The notes under the pieces were generated by a model. That model was not told the DNA's origin, searched no databases, and was given only the letters and a program-made list of their open reading frames with translations. The translations under genes were made by a program, and so were the position numbers. From positions 27,788,356 through 27,852,355 of the forward strand of contig NC_063054.1 in NCBI RefSeq assembly GCF_018812025.1: DNA of 64,000 nt, read 5' to 3'. The number at the start of each line of letters is the position of its first letter. Within the stretch, counting starts at the first letter, position 1. Positions 1 to 12,800 of this stretch are shown here, piece after piece. The DNA is from Megalobrama amblycephala (lineage: Eukaryota; Chordata; Actinopteri; Cypriniformes; Xenocyprididae).

Positions 1-210
1 TTTATTTACAGGTTTTTTTGTGTGTGTATATATTTGTGTTTGTATATACTGTATATATATTTAAAATATATAATTCATATTAAAATATTATAATATATAT
101 TAAAGGTGATTAATTGCAATTTTGCAATACAATATTGTTATAATTATGAAAATAATTATATTTTTGAACACTATATACTGTGTTTGTGTATATATATCTA
201 TATCTCTCTA

Positions 211-275
<65 letters not shown>

Positions 276-352
276 TTCAAAAAATTTTGTTTCAAGTTTT
301 AAATATGACAGTTTAGAAATATTACAAGTTTAAGATTACAGTTACATTAAAG
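1..352. other. AT-rich intron sequence of pde4dip
   Basis: Very AT-rich intron upstream of the first visible exon. It holds the microsatellite at 189-272 and no coding signal. A small ORF at 122-316 is a product of the TC/TA repeat. Confidence 0.6.
189..272. repeat. Compound (TC)n(TA)n microsatellite
   Basis: A TC run passes directly into a TA run of about 40 bases ending at 272, likely length-variable. Confidence 0.9.
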
Positions 353-522
353 TAGTGCTGCCAATCAATTAAAAAAAATCAACTAATTAATCGCATTTTT
401 CTGTAATTGCAATTAATCACATCTAACATTAAAGTTTTTATTATATTTTTATAATGTAATCATTTCAAATTAAACTGAAAAAATTAACTGCAATGGTTAA
501 CGCATTAATTTTGACAGCACTA
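353..522. mobile_element. Small hAT-type MITE with TAGTGCTG termini
   Basis: The ends are inverted: TAGTGCTGCCAATCAATT on the left and TTTTGACAGCACTA on the right. The flanks CATTAAAG (345-352) and CATTAAAT (523-530) form a 7/8 target-site duplication, the length expected of hAT transposons. The interior is AT-rich (AATTAATCAC motifs) with no ORF. Confidence 0.75.
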
Positions 523-882
523 CATTAAATATAAATAAACAAACAATATGATTAATCACAATTATTCACTTGTAATTAGTGATTAATTCTTTAATATTTT
601 TCAAAATATGACATTTAATATATTACATTTTATAAATGTATTTATAATGTAATATAAAAAATATGATATATTGCGATTATTTTGCGATTTGTGATTAATC
701 ACTTGAATTAATCAGTTTATCTGTTTAATTCTATCTATATATCTGTTATCTGATTAATATCTATTTATTTAGTTTATTTTATTAAAAATTAAATCTGTTG
801 ATGGCACAAAAATGTCACACCATGTATTTTCACTCTAAGTAACACAGATGCGTAAATGCTACTCTCACCAATCTCCCTGCAG

Positions 883-3800
883 TAAGTTTGACACGCTGAT
901 CCAAGCGCAGGCCCGTGAGCTGTCTCACCTGCGTCAGAGGATGCGGGAGGGCCGTGGCGTGTGCCATATTCTGACTCAGCACCTGGGAGACACCACCAAG
1001 ACTTTTGAAGAGTTGCTGCGCTCCAATGACATTGATTACTACATGGGACAGAGCTTCAGAGACCAGCTCTCTCAGAGCATCTCCCTCGCCCAGAGAGTCA
1101 GCACCAAGATCAGCGGCCGTAAGTGACACATGCATACTTACATATGTACGGTAGCCATATACATCTGACAGTATCTCTGAATGCCTTTCTGTGACAAAAG
1201 CATTTATTTATTTTATCATTACAGGGGATCACTCTGAAGTCCCAGATGATAAATCAGGCCATGAGCTGCTCGCAATACGGTGAGTCAACTAAACATATAA
1301 TTGATCACACTTTGTCATTATAACGCTTCAGAACTGGATCAGTTTGCCTTTGCGGTCAGTACCAAAGGCCATATTGATTTGTTGAAATTTGTTTCATATT
1401 GACAGACTGTACTGACACAAATTTCAGTTTAAACTCCCAATAAAGAGCCTTTAAAGGAGTGTCTTAGCTCAGCATATTATCTCAGTAAAGTCTAATTGCT
1501 TGCAGTGCATTAAAAGTATGTTTAGTGTGTTCATAAAGCAGAGCAGCTTGTTATGTAATGATTCATTTTGGCAGTGCATGCATTTGGTGGAATGATCACA
1601 GAGCATTTTGGTGTACTATTGACTTGGACACCAGCTGTGATGAGTTTTCACCCAGTAAGCATCATGGAAACGTTCAGTCTGTGCTGGATGAATCAATGTG
1701 AGAGACTGTTTCAGTAATGAGACATGGTCAAGTCAGTGACTGGCATTTGAGTCCTACATACATCCTCAGACTAGTTATATGTTAAACTGCATTTTAACGC
1801 ATTTTGTCACTGCAAGTGTATTATCGGTCCATATATATATATATATATATATACAAAGCACTCAAAAAAATTTAAGTTAATCCAGTTATGCTGGATGAAA
1901 GAATCAGGTTTTAAAGGACTGTTTAGTGTTAAGGAAGTAAAAAGTTTGTAATGCACTTACAGAGGAAGTGTATGGGATAAATTAACCTTTTAATAGGGTT
2001 TAAAATGGGTCAAAAAGCTTGTATTTTGATTACAACACTAATAAATTATTCAGTAACAAGTTTAATTTTTCTGATTATGCATTTAAAATTGATTGCATGC
2101 TCAAGTTGGTAAAAAAAAAAAAGTCAAGTTCATCAAATATTGTTATAGTCAGAATGGAACATGTTTTTTGGCAGTTTTAGATTTAAATCTGTTAACATGA
2201 CCTTTAATATTGAGAGGTTGTTTAAGGTATTTGATTTCGGTAGTCTTTATTTTTCTGTTTCCATTCCTCTTTTCTTTCATAATCTCTTCCCCAACACCTC
2301 CATCTGTAACTCACTGACTTCATTCTACTCTTTCACGAGCACTGGAGTGGACTTATTTGACTTTGCCCGCAGGCCAGTTAAGCGATGCTGTACACTAATG
2401 CTAATGTGAACTGTCAGAAGCTTGCTACATAATGTCACCGCTAGTTCTAGGGCATCTCTGAAATGTTTAGAACTCATGGGACATTTTAGCAGAATTCATG
2501 CCCCCATTCCCCTACAGGAAATTACCCTTATTTTTCTTTCCCTTACACCATCATGCATTGTGTTGAGCGGTAGTCAGCGGGTGAGCGTGCATGAGCTGGG
2601 AAGATCTGCACTGTCTGCCTGTGAACAGAATCATCTGTGTTTGTACATTGAATGCAATGGCGTAGAGATGGATTTCTTAAGCATTTTTTTTGCGATATAT
2701 TTTAAAAATATCAATATTTTTGAAGTTTCTGCTGGAACATCTAGACGGATTGACCTGATTATGAGAAGGACTTGGTCGTTGCTCTCATTTCTGGTGGAAT
2801 TGAGCTCTCCTGCATCCTTTTGCATTTTTTTGTGTGTATCCATGTGCAACCCACTGTGTCTGGAGGCATTCCGAGTTATCCAAAGCTAGGATTGATTGGT
2901 TTGCTGGATGGGTTAGTTGAAGAGATGGTCTTAATTTGAAGAGAATAAAGAGACAACCACTAGACATCAGAGGAACAGTATTTCTTGTGAAGTATTTCTG
3001 GTGACCAAGAACTGGTTAATTTAAAAAAATATATATTATTATTTTTTTTTTTAAATATCAGATGTGAACAAGATTCGGTTGTGTTAACAGGTTTCGCACA
3101 TTCAATTTTCTACAGATACAAATGGAACACCATACAAAAATATATAAAGTTTCCTACACTATTCATTCAGTGGTGCCTCAACAACGCTACTGAATTTACA
3201 TTGTCAAAAAATACAGCACGACCAATGTAAGAATCAATCATTTCTGAATGATTGACTCTTATATACTGATTCTTTTTAGTGAATCAAAATTATACAATAC
3301 AAATAGCTGGGATGCAGCTGGGAGTGCTGGATGATTACTGATATACCGCAGGCTAAATTATATTGGAGTAAAGAGGTTCAGGGAACGTTCCGGGAACGTT
3401 CTGGGAAGGTTAGGGGAAAGTTCTCCAAACTAACAGGGAACGTTCTATTTACGTAAAGAAAACTTTCCTGGCTAACCAACAGAAAAGGTTAGGATGTCTG
3501 TTCTGGGAACGTTCCCAGAACCAAAAATGTGTTACCTGGGAGTGTAGTCTGATTCGCAAATGAGTTGAAATGACTCTTATGAGTTGATTCTTTGTAGTGA
3601 TTTATAAACATGCAGCGTAACCAGTATAATCCAACCAATGTAGTCTGATTTCCAAACGAATGACTCTTATCAGCTTGTACTTTTTAGTGAATTAAACACG
3701 TACACACAATCAGTGCTGTCCGATTCTTGAAAAAATTACTTTAATTCAGTCAGTTTTTTTAGTGAATCACTTTAGCTAACTGTGAGATGTAAATCACTGT

Positions 3801-6800
3801 AGTTACTTACTGGTTATTCAAATGACAATGTGTAGTTAATGCTGATGCACATTTTGAGTAAATGAATGAAATATATTAACATGTATTTTTGCTTTGTTTT
3901 TTTTTATATATTGTTAAGAGGAATCGGAACCGGAAACGGAACCATTAAGTTCTTTATGATTCCCTTCCCTACCGCACCAAACCATGAATCATTTCCGAGG
4001 GACCATTTAACCAATAATACAGTTCACTTCTTAAATCACAGTGGATCTGTCGTCTTCATAATGGCTTTAATTGCAGTTTAGAGCAATCTTTGTCGATCTG
4101 GTAGAGCATGTCACCTCCTCGTCCCTTATTTCCTTCATAGCTCTGTCATAATGGCAGCTCACAGCCAGAAAAGGATCATATCCAGTGTGTAATCTCCTTC
4201 TGGAAATGTCTCTGTTTGTCTCTAATATTGCAGCCTTTAATGAGGTGAAAGAGAGTGAAAGGGTGCGCAGATGGCCAACCAGATGCACGGCTGGACTTAA
4301 CCGTATTTTGTTGCCAGTCGGCTCATTTAGCTGGAGCTTGTAATTGAGTGAAAACGGAGGGGATTTGCATCGGTTTGATGTCCTAAGTGTTTTATGTGTG
4401 TTTTCGTGTCCTCTCGAGAACATTTGCCCTGGGACAGAGCTGTCACATGGTTGGTAGCTGTGCTGTGACTACCCGTCTCTGGATTGGGTGTTGACTCCAG
4501 CGCTAATCAGGTTAAGTTATTAAAACCTCATGAGTGAAATAGGTCAGAGGCAGCTAAAGCTGACAGAGAAAGAGAGCGAGAAAGATGAGAAGACGGTGGA
4601 AGAAGAAGACCACATCTGAGGCCATGTGAAAGAACAGTGTGACTGAATGCCAAAAGAGGAGGGCCGACAGAATATCGTCATATTTTCCTTTTTCGTATGT
4701 CTTCATTTGGATGGTTATGGATACGAAACCATACAGAAAAAGAAGGAACTTTTACCAAAATCAATGTTGTGATGATTTACAAAAGGCATTTAGGTTAAAT
4801 TAGGTTTCCTAATTTTATAAGCATTTAATAGTCTGGATATGCTTTATATTTGTTTATTGGAACACAGATGTGTCTCTTTTGACTGAAGCACCCTGTTTAT
4901 GCGCAGAGGAACACATCAGCCCAACGGCAAGGACCACACATACACGCACACTTCACCATGAGGGTTTGTTGTGTTTGAGAGCTCATGAGGAAGGACGTTA
5001 CGTTTCAGGAAGATATACTGATTACCCTTTTCCTCCTTTGGGAATAAATAGAAAAGCACTGGTTTCTGAGAAGAAGGACTTACTGAACATTCAACATCAG
5101 TGGCTTTTGTTTCTTTCAAATCGAGACTTCAGGAATTTCAGGTTGGCTTTGTGATTATTAGTTCCTCAAGGATGTGTTTGATCTGTTCCTATAGTCCAGG
5201 AAGGACTTGAAAAAGAAGAGAAGTTTTGGCAAGACTACATTGGATGTCACAACAGTTGGTATTTTTGCATTATGTGGATGTATTAAAACTCTCCACTGTG
5301 TTTGGGAATAAACAGATCAGTCTCTTTGCGTTTAGTGTAATCTCGGGATTCGCTTTGCTCTTCACCCAACTGCCTGCTGGAGAATTCCCAACTCCTCCCC
5401 CATCACTACTCTCAATCTGGGCAAACCCCCCTTCCTTCGTCACACGAATGATCGCAGCCCAGTTACCACGGAGACCCAGTTGACAGGCGCTACACCGGCT
5501 GTCAGTAATGCAGCCCCTGATCTGCTCCTCTGTGTTTCCCAGCCAGCCGTGAGTTTGGAAAGTCAGGATGAAGTGGCAGTGACCAAGCCTCAAGGGAGCA
5601 TAAGGGCTCAGGCTGGGCGGGGGGCCATGGCTCCACTTTGGAAGAACATGCTGTCCAAAAGCAGCCCCCTGTATCGTGACTCCCTCTTCTCCTTCTCTCT
5701 GTGGGAATGGCAGGTGCAGAAGAGAGAGTTGGCTATTGTCAAGAAGCAGACAGAAAGGGAAAGAAGAACCTTGCACAGACAGATTGAGAAGTAAGAGCTT
5801 CAAGGTGTTTTACAAGTGTAAATAATTTTGTAAACTATATAAAACCAAAAATTGTGTTTGTGTAGTCTAATCTTACTATCCCCAAACTTTTGAACTGTAA
5901 TGTTTTTGAACGTCTCTTGCCTCTTACCAAGGCATTTATTTACTCAAAAATACAGTAAAACAGTAATTTTGTGAAATATATTATTGCAATATTAAATAAC
6001 CGTTTTTTTATCAGCTGTTACTCCAGTCTTCAGTGTCACATGGTCCTTCAGAGATCATTCTAATATGCAGATTTGGTGCTTAAGAAACATATATTATCAA
6101 TATTCAAACAATTGTGCTGCTTAATATTTTTGTGAAGACAAAAAGCAGTAGAAACTGGGATTATTTGATGGATATAAAGTTCAAAAGAACAGCATTTATT
6201 TGAAATGAAAATATTAGTAACATTATAAATGTCTTAAGTTTCACTTTTGATCAATTTAATGCATCCTTGCTGAATAGAGTCAAAAAAAAAATCGTACTGA
6301 CCCCAAACTTTTTAAAGTTTTGTCTTTGTTATGTTTCCTGTGCATTTTACATGAGGTCTATTTGGTGCCTATGTAGAGTGTTAAAAAAATCTCTTATGGG
6401 GTTCCATTTCTGTTAGGATGACAGGTGCCTACGAAGACATTAAGGCAGCTTACTAGGTCTTTAGCTTCTGAAGAAGTTGCTAGGTGTGTGGAATAGAAGA
6501 AATACTTCACACTGCGGCGACAGACGGCAACAGACACTTCATCAGGTTTGGTCAGATCAGTGTGTTAGCCCTGTCGCCGTCTGTTACCGTCTGTCAGAGT
6601 GTGTTTTCGCCAAATTGAACATGTTGAATCAGTGTGGGTCGTGGAATATCTGAGAGCTGACGTAGTGTAATCTGGTGATCGTCTGCATTGATCGGCTTCA
6701 GTCGGTGCAGTGTAAATTGACCTTAAAATGTCAGTGCAATGAATTTTGTTAGATATTATGTAAGACATAACTGTTGGTGGTGTTAAACTTTGGTGCATAT

Positions 6801-9800
6801 GATTGTGTGTCCGTATAATTAAAGGATAAGTGATTTGGAGATGGAGCACGTGTGAGATAGATGGCACACACTGTGTAACTGTGTGTGTGTGTGATCTGGG
6901 TAAACCCTAAGTGACCAAATGTCACTTTGAGGACAGTAAAACGTGACATTTTTGATCATGTGTGGACATTTTTTTTGTGGTCCCCATGAGGAAAGCAGCT
7001 TGAAAATCCTACTAAATGTTTTGGGTTTTTTATGTAAAAATGCAGAAAGTTTTCTGCAAGGGTTCTGTTTAAGGTAGGGTTAGTGAATAGAATATACAGT
7101 TTGTACAGTACATTGTCTATAGAAATTCCCCATAAAACATGAAATGTGATGTGCTTGGGAGGGGCGGTGTTTCATGTTTACCCAACGTTATTGGGACAAA
7201 ATGTCTCCAATATCCAAAATAATTGACCTTGTGGGGACATTTTTGGTCCCCATGAGGAAAACAGCTTATAAATCATACTAAGTGATTTTTTTTTTTAAAA
7301 ATGCAAAAGCTTTCTGTGATGGTTAGGGTCTAGAATATACTCTGTGTGTGTGTGTTTTGACTCTGACAGAACAAAAACAGGTCCGTCTTAATTAATCCAG
7401 CTTGGAACGAATTGTGGGTACAAAATTAGCCTAATGCCCTACATGCGGGACACACCTGGCATGTGCCAAACAGAATATGGTGACAATTTGCATGTACAAC
7501 ACGCTTAATTTGAATCCACATAAGCATAATAAACCCAAAACTCACTTTTATCAGAACCTGACGTTTACATTTATTCATTGAGCAAATTTAACTTACAGGA
7601 GAGGAGAAGCACGACACAATCTCTTCATCATATGTGGGTGGCACATTAACAAAAGTAATCGTAAGTGGGAAATAGCGGAAGCATTTACTTGTGTATTGAA
7701 TGAAAAGCAATGAATTTTTTATTTTGCTCATGTTCTGAAAATATAGTTATATATTTATTGTTTGCAGATTGTGCTTCATGCTTGCTTTTGTCCCAACCAT
7801 CATAACTAGCCTCAGCTGCAACAGGCAACAGGATATTTTGATGATCACTTGGCTTCTATTTATGCAGCTGGGTAGCCCCACCCACTGTGATATCTGATTA
7901 GTCCAAAGTCACTGCTTCTCATAACTGTACATTAATCATCAAATATCTTCTGAATGGCTTACAGACATACAGTGGTCCCTCACTGTCATCTCATGGCAGA
8001 CGATTAGCTTAATATGAAATACTACCTATGTAAAATGTAATTTTTGTATGTTCTTAGGCTGAGTAAGGAGCTACAACAAAAAGACAAACTCATCGAGTCC
8101 CTACGCTCCAAACTTGACCAGCAACAACCACGATCGGATACACCTACTAGCAGCCATGCCCTCTCTGTGGCCACAGACCAATCAGACAGGACCTCTTTTG
8201 TGTCAGATGACCACGGCTCAACCAATGAGGATCTAGAGCTGTGCTCCGAACTAGATGCTGCCAGTGAATATGGCCAAGAGGAGGCAGCAAGAAGTGCCAC
8301 AGGTTTTTGACTTTATTATCATCATGTTTGTGCATTTTATCATGTTTTCCCCCACGTTATCATATTCAGATTAGCTTCTCATCCACCTCTTTTCATTGTC
8401 CATCTGTTTTGTTTCAGATTCACACAATCATAGAGGCTCAGCCTCATTACATCCATCCAATCCTCCATCTATTACTTCCTCTCACAGCCACCAGTCTTCC
8501 AACACCTGTCCCAGCATGCACTGCACACCACACAGGCCAATGGAAACCCAGGCCCAGACAGGTAGGAAGAGTGAGAGGATACAAAACCACACATGCCCTT
8601 TTTAGTGTCTCTCATAACAATGTTATGTTATCACAATGTACACTACCGTTCAAAAGTGTGGGTTCAGTATGATTTTTTTTAAAAAGAAGAAATTAATACT
8701 TTTTTCCAGCAAGGATGCATTAAATGCAGTAACGGCATCCTGTTCTTCTGAAATTTTTATTCATCAAAGAATCCTGAAACAAAAAGGTATCAAGGTTTCC
8801 ACAAAAAATATTATGCAGTATTTTCAACATTGATAATAATAAGAAATATTTCTCGAGCACAAAATCAGCACTAGAATGATTTCTGAAGGATCATGTGACA
8901 CTGAAGACTGCACTAATAGATGCAGCTCTGGTGAGCATAAAAGACTTCTTTCAAAAAACATTAAAAAATCATACCTAAAAAAAACTTTTGAACGGTAGTG
9001 TGTTGTTTTTAATTAATAATATATGAAAAGGTTTCGTTTGCCAGCAAAAGTTTCACCCAATGAAGTATATGTAGCTCTTTCTCTATGTGTCCTCCCATCA
9101 GGCCTCTCTACTGTACCTCTGTCCAGCTCCATTTCTTTCTCCACCTCCCTCCACTGTCCTCAAATGTCCTCACCATCTGTGTTTGACCCTCAAACTCGTC
9201 CCTTGAGATCCCGTCACCCTTATGGTGGGGGATTCTCACTGGCAGAGGTTCACCAAGAGCTTCAAATGCTCCAGAAACAGCTTGGAAACAGTGAGCCTGC
9301 ATCTGAGTGTGTGTGGCACAGAATAATTCATACTAATTCCATCACTGAATCTTCTTGACTAGAATAATGCTTTTTCCAAATAGAAAATCAGATTTTGATG
9401 TTAACAAACTTTTTGTCGATCAGACTTGAAAACGTATTGTTGCATTATGCAAACGGTAAATGTTGACTCACTAATACGCATGCAATTTTTTTTTTCTCAA
9501 TCTGTATTTTTCTAATAAAAATATCTAAACATCCTCTATAAAAGACTGAATTGAAGAAATTGTGCAAGATAATAAAGTCTTATTTTTAGAGGATATATTG
9601 TAAATTCAAATTATTTATCTTACTTTGTTGACATGATGATTTTGTTTTCTTGTTATAAACATAGACCTCATTACATTTGGTTAGATTTATGCCTTAAGGA
9701 ATTATTTATTAATGGTCTAAGATGGCATGCAAAATTTTATTTCGCTCACTTAAATTTTCACAAATTACTGAGATCATTCACTGTGAGGTAGCTTCACTCG

Positions 9801-12800
9801 CATTTGCATCTTCTTCTTTTTTTAACCTGCATTTGCAGTATAATTATGTTCTGTGTGCACTACCATTCAAAAGTTTGGGGTTAGTAAGATTTTTTTTAAA
9901 ATACTTTTATTCAGCAAGGGTGCATTAAATTGATCAGAAGTAAACAGTAAAGTCTTTTACATTGTTACAAAGAAAAACTATTATAAAAAAGGTTTCCACA
10001 AAAATAGTAAGCAGCCAAACTGTTTTCAACATTGATAATAAGGAATATTTCTTGAGAAGCAAATCAGCATATTAGAATGATTTCTGAAGGATCATGTGAC
10101 ACTGATAACTGATATAATTTAAAATATTAACATATATTAAAATAGAAAACAGTTATTTTCTCTACTGTTTTTACTGTATTTTTGTTCAAATAAATGCAGC
10201 CTTGGTGAGCATACAAGACTTATTTTAAAAACATTATAAAAAATCTCATAAACCCTAAACGCTTTGAGTAATATGTATATTCTCACACTGTTTACATTCT
10301 CTCTATTAATATTTGTTTTGTTTTTTATCCCGGTACAGGCTACCATGGTCCTCAGATCAAACCCCTTCCTGCATTTCCACTGGGCTCCCATGCTCAGCTT
10401 GACCATAGCAGTTTACACCCACTATCCCATCATGCCTTTGAACAGTCACCTGTCAGCAGCAGGCACACCAGTCCTGCTATGAAATCAGGGTCAAGCCTTC
10501 TGGAGAGCAGTGCAATGTGGGATATGATGTACGGCCCAAGACCTTTAAGACCAGGCGTTTATGGAGACGTGTCCTCTGGTTCTTCAGGATATCAGTCAGG
10601 CCATACAGGTGCTCCAGCTGTGGAGAACACAGTTAATTCTAATGCTAATATGTTGTTGTCATATATTTTGGTGAGCTTATCATGCTGTTTTTATAATATA
10701 CTTCAGGTCCAGACTTGATGGAAGAGCACCTTAGGGAAATTCGCACTCTCCGACGGCGTCTAGAAGATTCTATCCAGACCAATGACCGTCTGAGACAACA
10801 GCTGGAGGAGAGACTGGCCTCCTCTGTGCGAAATGGAGGTCAGAGACTTACACAATCACATTCATCCAGTCAGAAAGTCCAACAGTGTGTTTTGGCTGTA
10901 AACCGTAATATTTTTGATTATGTATTTTATATAAGTTTCAAATGTATCTATATTTCTGCCTACTTTTCACTAGGAGGAGGAGCACCCACTAACATCTATA
11001 TCCAAGGCCTTGATTCTGTCAGTCAGCTGTCCAATGAGATTCGATTGCTGAAAGAGGAAAATCACGCCCTGCAGAACCAACTCCAACAGGCCAGGACAGG
11101 TAAGATCTTAGTCCTACTATATTCATAAGGAATGTTAGCAGTAGTACTATATACCAACTTTAATATATTAAGAGTAAATGAGCAAGCATAATTCTTGTCA
11201 GTGTTCGCAATGGAATAGTAGCGTAGTGCATACTGAATACTGCACAGTATACACTGCATAGGCATTTTTTCATGTTAAATTTTAGTTATCATCTTTGGAA
11301 ATAAAAAGCGTTATTTTGCATTTTTAATATAATTTTGAGTAAAGATGTGTTTAACATTTGGCAGAGATTATATCTAAAGACATCAGATAATATTCAAGTC
11401 GAGTGCATTGCATTGTGGGATACAGTATTCCATACAGGAAGCTCTGTTGTATTTGGCACATTTCGCCAAATGTATCATGTAATCTGGATTTTTATTGCAT
11501 TCTGTGCACAGTATATACATACTTTATATAGGTACTGCACTACAGTACACTATTAAGTATCCAATATGATTAGGATAGTAGTATGCTATTCTGAACCAGT
11601 GTTATTTTAGTATCTTTTGAGGTAACATTATAGTTTTTGTTAATATTTAATGTTTTAGTTATTTTAGTACATCAAGTTAAATGAAAATTAGAAATGGTGC
11701 CTTGGCAATTTTAAATATTTTGAAATTTAAAAAAATTCTATTTCAATTGTCATTTAATTTATTTTAAAGGCACAATATGTAATATTTTTGGATTCAAATA
11801 TCCAAAAAACAATAGAACAATATATATTATATATTTTGTTGACTTGTGTACTTGCATTATCCTAAATGTTTCCAAGAATGTTTGAATCCAGAGAAATTAG
11901 CAATTTTAACAAATACACAAACCGTGTCCGTGCGTCGCCTTATACCCGCGTTACCCTCGATTTCCGTTTTTATTTTGTAGAAACCATGGAAACACGCTTT
12001 AATATATTATTTGTTTTATTAATCAGGTGAGCAACTGTTTGGATACATTCATCGACAGAAAACTAATCATTGTTATATAGCTCAAAACAGTAAGTCTTTT
12101 TGTTTAAATCTCGTTTTCTTGATTTACCACGAGTACCATATTTTACCATGCCTAATATCAATCTAGCTTACTGTAGTGTGTCTCATAGTAGCATTATAAC
12201 AACTTTAAACACACAAATGTATCTAATATGATCAAACAGAGCTGCAGTACCCCACATACGCTTGACCGAAAGAAGCGGAAGCGGCATAATAAAAGCCCCA
12301 CTGCTCTTGAGCCGCGTGTCATGCTTTTCTCTCATTAGCAATCGCTCCAGCGGCCTCGTTCCGCTCCAGTGGCTTTCAGCCACACCCAGCTTCATACTAC
12401 AGTAATGTTAATAAATCTTTAATACATTAGCTCATCCATGAATATGATTTCTGCCCAAGTCCCATTGGATTCTTTTCCACCAGCTGTAGACGTGATGACA
12501 ACAAGCCCTCATGAAGCTGCGCCTTTGATTTGAATAAGCGACCTCTAGTGGTGAAAAATTACATATTGTGCCTTTAAGTATCACAAATGTAGCCAATATC
12601 TCCTGAGATGTTTTGCATTCATGTGCAGATGGCAGTAAAGAGATGGAGCGGCTGAGAGAGGTGGTTCTGTCTGGGCGTGGCCAGTTAAAGCAGGCGGAGC
12701 TAGAGGCGGGCAGGTGGGCAGATCAATGCAGGCAGCTGCAAGCTCAGATTAGAGAGCAGGCTCAGGCAGTACTACACCTCAAACAAGACAAACAGAACAG

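Noticed and set aside
2422..2889. 155-codon plus-strand ORF in the pde4dip intron
   Set aside because: No familiar domain, no splice-bounded relation to the gene, and composition like intron sequence.
5270..5803. 177-codon minus-strand ORF across the alternative pde4dip exon
   Set aside because: Overlaps antisense to the better-supported plus-strand exon; no domain recognised.
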